Shown piece after piece: positions 59,045-64,000 of a stretch of DNA of 64,000 bases (within the stretch, counting starts at the first letter, position 1; every line of letters begins with the position of its first letter). Below the pieces are notes generated by a model. It ran no database searches. It saw nothing but the letters and a program-made list of their open reading frames with translations, and was not told the DNA's origin. The translations under genes were made by a program, and so were the position numbers. The stretch comes from Nitrosomonas ureae (GTDB lineage: Bacteria; Pseudomonadota; Gammaproteobacteria; Burkholderiales; Nitrosomonadaceae). The DNA lies in contig NZ_LT907782.1 in NCBI RefSeq assembly GCF_900206265.1, positions 1,860,001 through 1,924,000 on the forward strand. The letters run 5' to 3'.

Positions 59045-60118
59045 ATGGCAAACATCGAAAAACGTATTTCTAATGAAGGAAAAATAAGTTACCGGGTAAA
59101 AATACGTTTAAAAGGATTCCCTTCCCAATCTGCGACATTTGAACGTTTAACCGATGCTAAAAAATGGGCACAACAAACCGAATCAGCGATTCGAGAAGGC
59201 CGCCATTTTAAAACCACAGAAGCCAAATGCCACACTTTGGCGAAAATGATAGATCGCTATTGCCGGGATGTATTGCCAGCCAAAAAGAGTGCAAAAGACC
59301 AAGCGCAGCAATTGTCATGGTGGAAATCTGAAATCGGAAGCTATTCACTTGCTGATGTAACGCCTTCGCTTATTGGGGAATGTAGAGATAAGCTAGGCCG
59401 TGAAATAACGGTTCGAAATAAGCTGCGTTCGCCTGCCAGTGTTGTGCGGTATATGGCCGCGCTTTCTCATGCTCTGACTATTGCAGTAAAAGAATGGGGC
59501 TGGTTAGAAGATAGTCCGATGCGTAAAGTAACCAAACCCAAGGAATCACGCGGACGGGTTCGCTTCCTATCCGACGATGAGCGAATGCGCCTACTTAAAA
59601 CCTGCAAGGAATCCAGCAATCCATATCTTTATACTGTTGTTGTACTGGCATTGTCTACCGGAATGAGGCAAGGTGAAATCATGGGCTTGTCTTGGAATGT
59701 AGTCGATTTAGATCAAGGTCGGGCAATATTACACGAAACAAAAAACGGTGAACGCCGCGCCGTAGCGATTACCGGCCATGCTTTGGAATTATTGAAAGAG
59801 CTTTATAAAAATCGGATTATAGACTCAGATTTATTATTTCCACCTAAGCAAATCACACCACAAAAACCACAAAAAGCCATGGATTTACGCACACCTTGGG
59901 AAACCGCCGTTAAAAAAGCTGAACTCAAAGATTTTCATTTCCATGATTTGCGGCATAGTGCAGCAAGTTACTTGGCCATGAATGGTGCAAGCCTAGCCGA
60001 AATTGCCGAAGTATTGGGACATAAAACATTGCAGATGGTGAAGCGATATGCTCATATGTCAGAAGGTCATACAGCCCGTGTAGTGGCTTCTATGAACAGC
60101 AAAATATTTGGCATCTAA
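59045..60118 (+). CDS. int: Tyrosine recombinase/integrase
   Basis: 357 residues. A small N-terminal arm-binding domain (about 1-60, ISYRVKIRLKGFPSQSATFERLTDAKKWAQQTE), a SAM-like core-binding domain (65-170) and the catalytic domain follow. The catalytic set is Arg near 207 (STGMRQGEIMGL), H300 and R303 (FHDLRHSAASYLA), a His in VLGHKTLQMV, and nucleophile Y335 (RYAHMSEG). It looks active. It is oriented away from the tRNA gene, as in many tRNA-targeted islands. Closest style: short phage-type integrases of proteobacterial islands. Confidence 0.93.
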   Translation: MANIEKRISNEGKISYRVKIRLKGFPSQSATFERLTDAKKWAQQTESAIREGRHFKTTEAKCHTLAKMIDRYCRDVLPAKKSAKDQAQQLSWWKSEIGSYSLADVTPSLIGECRDKLGREITVRNKLRSPASVVRYMAALSHALTIAVKEWGWLEDSPMRKVTKPKESRGRVRFLSDDERMRLLKTCKESSNPYLYTVVVLALSTGMRQGEIMGLSWNVVDLDQGRAILHETKNGERRAVAITGHALELLKELYKNRIIDSDLLFPPKQITPQKPQKAMDLRTPWETAVKKAELKDFHFHDLRHSAASYLAMNGASLAEIAEVLGHKTLQMVKRYAHMSEGHTARVVASMNSKIFGI

Positions 60119-60121
60119 TTG

Positions 60122-60880
60122 ATGTTTGGGCATATCGAAGAAACTTATCTAAAGAAATCATGGTTTTCGGACCGAGTTTTTAATTTGGCCTTACTACAGC
60201 CTGTTATTGATTCACAAATTATTCTTGGACAGTTTGCTACTAATGAAGAAGTAATTAGAAATTCTCGGAAAGAATTAGAAGCTATTTTTAATAGCTGGAA
60301 GGTTGAGTTCGGTAATTTCCCAGAGGATTTATACTATAAAGGACGGTCTATTGATGAATGCCCACCTTATGCTTGCAGCAGTATTGATGTAAATAATTAC
60401 GCGGATTTATTGCGAAAATTACGCTATGAAGGTTATCCACCTTTATTAGCTATGGACTACAAAATGGGCTATCAATGTGTTTCTGCCATATTAGTATTAT
60501 CGGAAGCTGCTGAGAGTCGTGTGGAATCAACGATAAAAGCTTATTTGGAGATTCAGCGCTATCAGCGCGAGCTTGAACTGATACAAAACGAAACAAATCG
60601 GATAATACATGAATCATCCCTTCGATTTATAGATATAGGTGTTAAGTCGGTTGTAGGATATAAAAATCGGCCGGAATGGCAAGATAAAATTGACTGCCAA
60701 ACGATTGCAAAAAAATTATGGGAAAAGAATCCTAATATGACAATTGCAGCTATAGAACGTACACCAGAATTAAATCCATACAAAGAGAAATATTCCGGTC
60801 GTGAAACTCTAAGAAATTGGATTAGCCAAGTCGATATAAGACCTTCATCAGAAAAAACAGGAAGGCCCAAAAAAAATTAA
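60122..60880 (+). CDS. Island hypothetical protein
   Basis: 252 residues from ATG 60122 (a TTG at 60119 is the only upstream alternative); starts 3 bases after the integrase stop, so likely translationally coupled. No signal peptide or membrane helix. The C-terminal third (IAKKLWEKNPNMTIAAIERTPELNPYKEKYSGRETLRNWISQ) looks like a helix-turn-helix or DNA-binding domain, a pattern I have seen in proteins next to integrases but cannot name. A basic tail (GRPKKN) ends the chain. A weak hairpin (cccgt/acggg, 60883-60901) follows the stop. Confidence 0.6.
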   Translation: MFGHIEETYLKKSWFSDRVFNLALLQPVIDSQIILGQFATNEEVIRNSRKELEAIFNSWKVEFGNFPEDLYYKGRSIDECPPYACSSIDVNNYADLLRKLRYEGYPPLLAMDYKMGYQCVSAILVLSEAAESRVESTIKAYLEIQRYQRELELIQNETNRIIHESSLRFIDIGVKSVVGYKNRPEWQDKIDCQTIAKKLWEKNPNMTIAAIERTPELNPYKEKYSGRETLRNWISQVDIRPSSEKTGRPKKN

Positions 60881-60918
60881 TACCCGTCATCGGATAACGG
60901 GAATATATTTATATAATT

Positions 60919-60979
60919 CATTGCGTTAGGATATAACTTGGCAATTAGCTAAGTTAATAAGGAGTTTACTAACGCAATG
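60919..60979 (+). promoter_or_regulatory. Nested inverted-repeat leader of the small DNA-binding gene
   Basis: An outer 11-bp perfect repeat (cattgcgttag at 60919-60929 with 60969-60979) encloses an inner 9-bp hairpin (60934-60942 with 60948-60956, one G-T pair, loop aatta). The right outer arm contains the start codon of the next gene and the ggag site (60961-60964) lies in the enclosed region. It could mask translation or be an operator. Confidence 0.6.
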
Positions 60980-61234
60980 GAAAACCAAACAAACACACCT
61001 ACAAAATCCCTCAACGATTCATGGTTGACTGTCAAATTACTCGCGCAAGCAGAACCAGCTTTTACTGAATCATCTATTCGTAATCACGTATTCAATGCAA
61101 ATGATAGAAAATCGAGTAAAGGCATTATCAATGGAAACGGTCTTGCACCATATATTCGCCGTGTAGGTTCCAAAGTACTAATCAATCACGGCGGCTTTTT
61201 AGCATGGATTGAAGGACAGCAACATGATGAATAA
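60977..61234 (+). CDS. Small helix-turn-helix/excisionase-like protein
   Basis: 85 residues. SLNDSWLTVKLLAQAEPAFTESSIRNHVFNANDRKSS and IRRVGSKVLINHGGFLAWIEGQ resemble AlpA/Xis-type winged helix proteins that end in a K/R-rich wing and an acidic tail. Small proteins of this shape direct island excision or replace the phage repressor. Its stop overlaps the next gene start by 11 bases, so it is coupled to the DUF3987 gene. Function is inferred from size and position only. Confidence 0.65.
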   Translation: MENQTNTPTKSLNDSWLTVKLLAQAEPAFTESSIRNHVFNANDRKSSKGIINGNGLAPYIRRVGSKVLINHGGFLAWIEGQQHDE

Positions 61235-62702
61235 GCCTATACCTGAGAAAGAAAATATCTTGGATAGGATTAATGAATTGTTCAGTGAAAAGCCGTCAAT
61301 TGATTCGGTACTAGATAGTAATATTCGATATACGCAGGTCGATTTGCTTCAATATATTGATGATGATCACATTCTTAAGAAGCTAAGTATTCAAGTTGCA
61401 AAAGAAACTTCATTGCCATCAAGTTCCGTATTTCTTGCTGGCTTAGGGACTTTTAGCTCAGTAGCGGCTCGCAAATACACTGTGTTATATGAAGACGGCA
61501 CTCCTCTACCTATTGGTCTATATGTTGTTATAGAACAGCCATCCGGTTCAGGTAAATCTAGGTGCTTAAAGATATTCCAGAAGCCATTCTATGATATGTC
61601 AAAAGAAATATATGATGAAATTACAATGGGAATGGCAACACTTAATAGCAAAAAAGATAAAGGTGTTTCGTCAAAGGATGAAGATGATGAACTGAGTCAG
61701 TTAATGGCAAGGCTTAATGCATTCCAGCCAATCTTTACTACTAATACCACTGCTGAGGGATTAGAAAAACAATTGACAGTGTCCAATGGATTCTTTAGCT
61801 GTATATCCAGCGAACAGGGATTATTCAATGTCTTATTTGGCAATTCTTATAGAACAGATTCTAAAGTTAATAATAATGATGTAGTTCTTAATGGGTTTGA
61901 TGCTGGATGGATTAATAGCGCCAGAGTAACCAGGAAGGGATATTGCGGGCGTGTTGTTGGTAGTATCGTCTGTTTTGCTCAATCAAACAGCATTGAGACG
62001 CTGTTAAATTCATCCAATGGCACTGGACTATCAGAACGTTTTCTTATGCTTGTAGAACCCCATAGTTTGGGCAAGCGTGATCATCTGAAAAGGATCGAGC
62101 GTAACCACATTATTACAGATGAATATGCTTGGAAATGCAGAGAAATGAAGGATGTTATTGAGCACGCTGTGGAGTTCGATGAACTGAGATTAATCACTAT
62201 TCCAGATAGCGGCTTTCTTAAAATAAATGAATTTCTTAATACGATAGAAAAAGACTTAGACGATGGTGGTAAATATTCTCATGCTTCATTACGAGGTGCA
62301 GCGTCTAAGGTGAATATGCAGATAATGAAAATTGCCGCTAATCTTTGCCTAATCGACAAAAATAAGGAAGAGTTTTGGGAAAGCTATGAAATTGATGACA
62401 AGTATATAGATTCAGCCATAAATATTTGCAATACATTATTAGAAGCTCTTCTTAAGCTGTGTCAGACAAAAGGAATTATAGGTACTCGAGCAGAGTTTGC
62501 ATCGATAATATTGCTATTTGAAGATAATAATAAACCCAAAACTGAGAGAGCTATTATTCAATCAAGATCAAGAGTATCGCCCTTTAAACAGTATTCAGGT
62601 AATAAATCAGAATTAATTAGACAAACGCTTAATGAGATGTTAAGCCAAAATATACTGACTAAAAGTTATTGTCATAAAACTAGTTATTACTCATTGCTTT
62701 AA
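61224..62702 (+). CDS. DUF3987 family P-loop protein (replication-type, YfjI-like)
   Basis: 492 residues from ATG 61224 (a TTG at 61209 is the longer alternative). A Walker A motif is present as EQPSGSGKSR with K111, followed by VASVAARK-like Ala-rich and SSEQGLFNVLFGN segments. This matches the DUF3987/YfjI family, often found on plasmids, prophages and satellites with or without a primase. It starts inside the preceding gene, with ATGATG start codons. The iteron field begins 20 bases after its stop, so it is the best candidate for the protein that starts replication there. No primase zinc finger is visible. Confidence 0.75.
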   Translation: MMNKPIPEKENILDRINELFSEKPSIDSVLDSNIRYTQVDLLQYIDDDHILKKLSIQVAKETSLPSSSVFLAGLGTFSSVAARKYTVLYEDGTPLPIGLYVVIEQPSGSGKSRCLKIFQKPFYDMSKEIYDEITMGMATLNSKKDKGVSSKDEDDELSQLMARLNAFQPIFTTNTTAEGLEKQLTVSNGFFSCISSEQGLFNVLFGNSYRTDSKVNNNDVVLNGFDAGWINSARVTRKGYCGRVVGSIVCFAQSNSIETLLNSSNGTGLSERFLMLVEPHSLGKRDHLKRIERNHIITDEYAWKCREMKDVIEHAVEFDELRLITIPDSGFLKINEFLNTIEKDLDDGGKYSHASLRGAASKVNMQIMKIAANLCLIDKNKEEFWESYEIDDKYIDSAINICNTLLEALLKLCQTKGIIGTRAEFASIILLFEDNNKPKTERAIIQSRSRVSPFKQYSGNKSELIRQTLNEMLSQNILTKSYCHKTSYYSLL

Positions 62703-62722
62703 ATCATAAACCTGTTTCCGAT

Positions 62723-62958
62723 GTTGTAAGCTTTACAACAAACTTACAACACACAATAAGTTAATAAAAATAAATAGTTACTTGATAATAATTATATTTG
62801 TTGTAATGTTGTAATAATTTTTCTATTTTCTCATTTTTGACTTTTGATCTGCTTCTACATATATATTTAGGAATTCTTACAACATTACAACAAATCAGCG
62901 GAAAGCTTTACCTATATTACTTTTGAATTGTTGTAAAAGCTTACAACAATTTTACAAC
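62723..62958. repeat. Iteron-like field: ten GTTGTAA/TTACAAC heptamers
   Basis: Heptamer starts (plus strand coordinate): GTTGTAA at 62723, 62800, 62808 and 62930; TTACAAC at 62733, 62744, 62877, 62885, 62941 and 62952. Two dyads, 62723-62739 and 62930-62947, mirror each other, and 62798-62814 is the exact reverse complement of 62877-62893 (17 bp). The field is therefore symmetric around about 62845, with a central AT-rich part. It fills the gap 62703-63019, which holds no gene. Confidence 0.9.
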
Positions 62959-63019
62959 CCACTACTAATTGAAATTCCAGAGGTCTATTAATTATTTTAT
63001 GAAAAATAGGGAAATAAAT

Positions 63020-63259
63020 ATGCCTGTAACCATTGATATGAAAGGTATTGAGGTAATACCTACCCCCAAGATTAAGCTTGCTAACATTGAGGATTGCAGG
63101 CGGGAAATGGCAAGCGTATATAGGGATGCAAGGTCAGGCCGTATTGATTCTCAAGATGGTTCACGATTAGTATATATGTTATCGCAAGTAAGCAAATTGA
63201 TTGAGCTATCGGATATTGAAAAACGAATTGAAGTATTGGAAAACCTTAACAATGGCTAA
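63020..63259 (+). CDS. Small island hypothetical protein
   Basis: 79 residues from ATG 63020 (MPVTIDMKGIEVIPTPK), preceded by a gggaa site 9 bases upstream; the frame is open to 62969 but that part has no start support. The helical second half (CRREMASVYRDARSGRIDSQDGSRLVYMLSQVSKLI) looks like a short phage-type protein; I cannot name it. Its stop overlaps the next gene by 8 bases, so the set is coupled. Confidence 0.6.
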   Translation: MPVTIDMKGIEVIPTPKIKLANIEDCRREMASVYRDARSGRIDSQDGSRLVYMLSQVSKLIELSDIEKRIEVLENLNNG

Positions 63260-63437
63260 CTTTAAAATAAGAATTGAGAAATTGGAAAAATTGAAACCAA
63301 GTGGATTACAGCGTTTAAGTGATGATGAGCTAAATGCCAGAATCTCAGCAATGTGTAAAACTGAATTACATGATTGGCTAGAAAACAATGATTCTTTGCG
63401 AGTACGTATTAATAAACTGATGACGCTGGAATACTAA
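63252..63437 (+). CDS. Small island hypothetical protein, coiled-coil N-terminus
   Basis: 61 residues from ATG 63252 (MANFKIRIEKLEKLKPSG), overlapping the previous gene by 8 bases. Leu/Lys heptads at the start suggest a short coiled coil; no homologue is known to me. Followed after 13 bases by a similar gene. Confidence 0.55.
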   Translation: MANFKIRIEKLEKLKPSGLQRLSDDELNARISAMCKTELHDWLENNDSLRVRINKLMTLEY

Positions 63438-63450
63438 AGGCAATTAAACA

Positions 63451-63660
63451 GTGAAGCTTCAAGAACGATTACGCAAGCTAGAAGCTTTAGCAAAAATTGA
63501 ATCTCAAGAGATTAGGATTCTAAAAATTATCGTTGAGCCTGATGGCACTATTTCGGGTAAAATTCGGCGCGATGCAAGGGGCGGATTCGCTTTTGTTTCG
63601 GATCAAGAATTGACCGAGGTGCATGCAAACCATCATTTACTAGAGACTAGGCTAAACTAG
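63451..63660 (+). CDS. Small island hypothetical protein, coiled-coil N-terminus
   Basis: 69 residues from GTG 63451 (MKLQERLRKLEALAKIE), with the same type of charged heptad start as its neighbour. A beta-rich end (IRILKIIVEPDGTISG) follows. Function unknown. The site aaaggcaatt upstream is acceptable for translation. Confidence 0.5.
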   Translation: MKLQERLRKLEALAKIESQEIRILKIIVEPDGTISGKIRRDARGGFAFVSDQELTEVHANHHLLETRLN

Positions 63661-63695
63661 CATTATAGAATTAATTGTTTAGTGAGATCAGAAGT

Positions 63696-63992
63696 ATGCG
63701 AATACGGATGACTTTAAGTCTCTTAATAATAGCCACATTATCGGGTTGTGGTGACAAATGCCAAGAATACTCCAAGTTTTCATGCAAAGAGATTGAGGTG
63801 GCTCTCTACAACGTATATTTTTATTATCCGAGCGGCGTAGCGAAGTATTTAGGCCAAACTAGAGGTGTTTCGCAGTGTGGTAACTTGGCTCACAGCTTTG
63901 CATCATCCAAGAGTTTGAGAGACAATGGAAATTATAGCTATATTTGCTGCATGCGCGCCAATGGATCTGAATGCTATGAAAAGCATCGGTGA
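63696..63992 (+). CDS. Putative small lipoprotein on the island
   Basis: 98 residues from ATG 63696 (a TTG at 63675 is not needed). Signal MRIRMTLSLLIIATLSGC with lipobox LSGC, Cys18. The mature part is Cys-rich (CGDKC, FSC, SQCGN, YICCMR, SECYE), so disulfides in the periplasm are likely. No family recognised. Candidate function for a phage or satellite: exclusion or host-surface change, which is speculation. Its end is complete within the window. Confidence 0.6.
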   Translation: MRIRMTLSLLIIATLSGCGDKCQEYSKFSCKEIEVALYNVYFYYPSGVAKYLGQTRGVSQCGNLAHSFASSKSLRDNGNYSYICCMRANGSECYEKHR

Positions 63993-64000
63993 TTTCTTAA

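Overview
The window is a stretch of bacterial chromosome, most likely from a betaproteobacterium close to Nitrosomonas. This rests on gene order (aroQ-accB-accC-prmA followed by a DUF3426 zinc-ribbon gene), protein style, and an mcl-mtkA-mtkB trio; no rRNA or ammonia-oxidation gene is present to confirm it. About 58.6 kb is chromosomal, followed by the left end of an integrated island that starts at a tRNA-Thr(CGT) gene and runs off the right edge.

Layout. 0-7.3 kb: a partial DUF2141 protein, an alpha/beta hydrolase, pncC, a giant RTX/Calx-beta adhesin carrying four 684-bp near-identical tandem repeats, and a YqhA-like membrane protein. 7.4-14.6 kb: a hypothetical gene, mtkB-mtkA-mcl (malate-CoA ligase and malyl-CoA lyase), tsaD, plsY, folB and a small gene. 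14.8-30.5 kb: type IV pilus chemosensory genes (a ChpA/PilL-type hybrid kinase and PilJ), ilvA, a CHASE2-PAS-GGDEF-EAL protein with a LysM-FecR partner, an L,D-transpeptidase, tadA, prmB and a tiny lipoprotein. 30.8-48.6 kb: sbp, an OlsF-like ornithine-lipid synthase, sugar and polysaccharide genes (Gfo/Idh, radical SAM, heparinase-like, WecB-like, SGNH), two hydrolases, then a PlcP-like phosphoesterase, a patatin, a glycosyltransferase, a DAG-kinase-like protein and the Tat-exported phosphatase PhoX. 48.8-53.7 kb: an arsenic operon, arsR-arsI-arsC-arsB-arsD-arsA, in which arsC is broken by an in-frame TGA. 54.2-58.4 kb: DUF3426, prmA, accC, accB and aroQ. 58.6-64 kb: tRNA-Thr and the island (integrase, hypotheticals, a small DNA-binding protein, a DUF3987 P-loop protein, an iteron-like repeat field and small ORFs).

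Two signals deserve most attention. First, 11-nt-phased CTGTCAT-type repeats (Pho boxes), each followed by a -10-like hexamer 10 nt downstream, lie in front of phoX and the glycosyltransferase/DAG-kinase pair, with a weaker one in front of the OlsF-like gene. With the PlcP-like and patatin genes they suggest a phosphate-starvation programme that replaces phospholipids with phosphorus-free lipids and scavenges phosphate. Second, the island carries ten copies of the heptamer GTTGTAA/TTACAAC in two inverted sets flanking an AT-rich core, directly downstream of the DUF3987 gene. This resembles the replication origin of a satellite or phage-inducible island.
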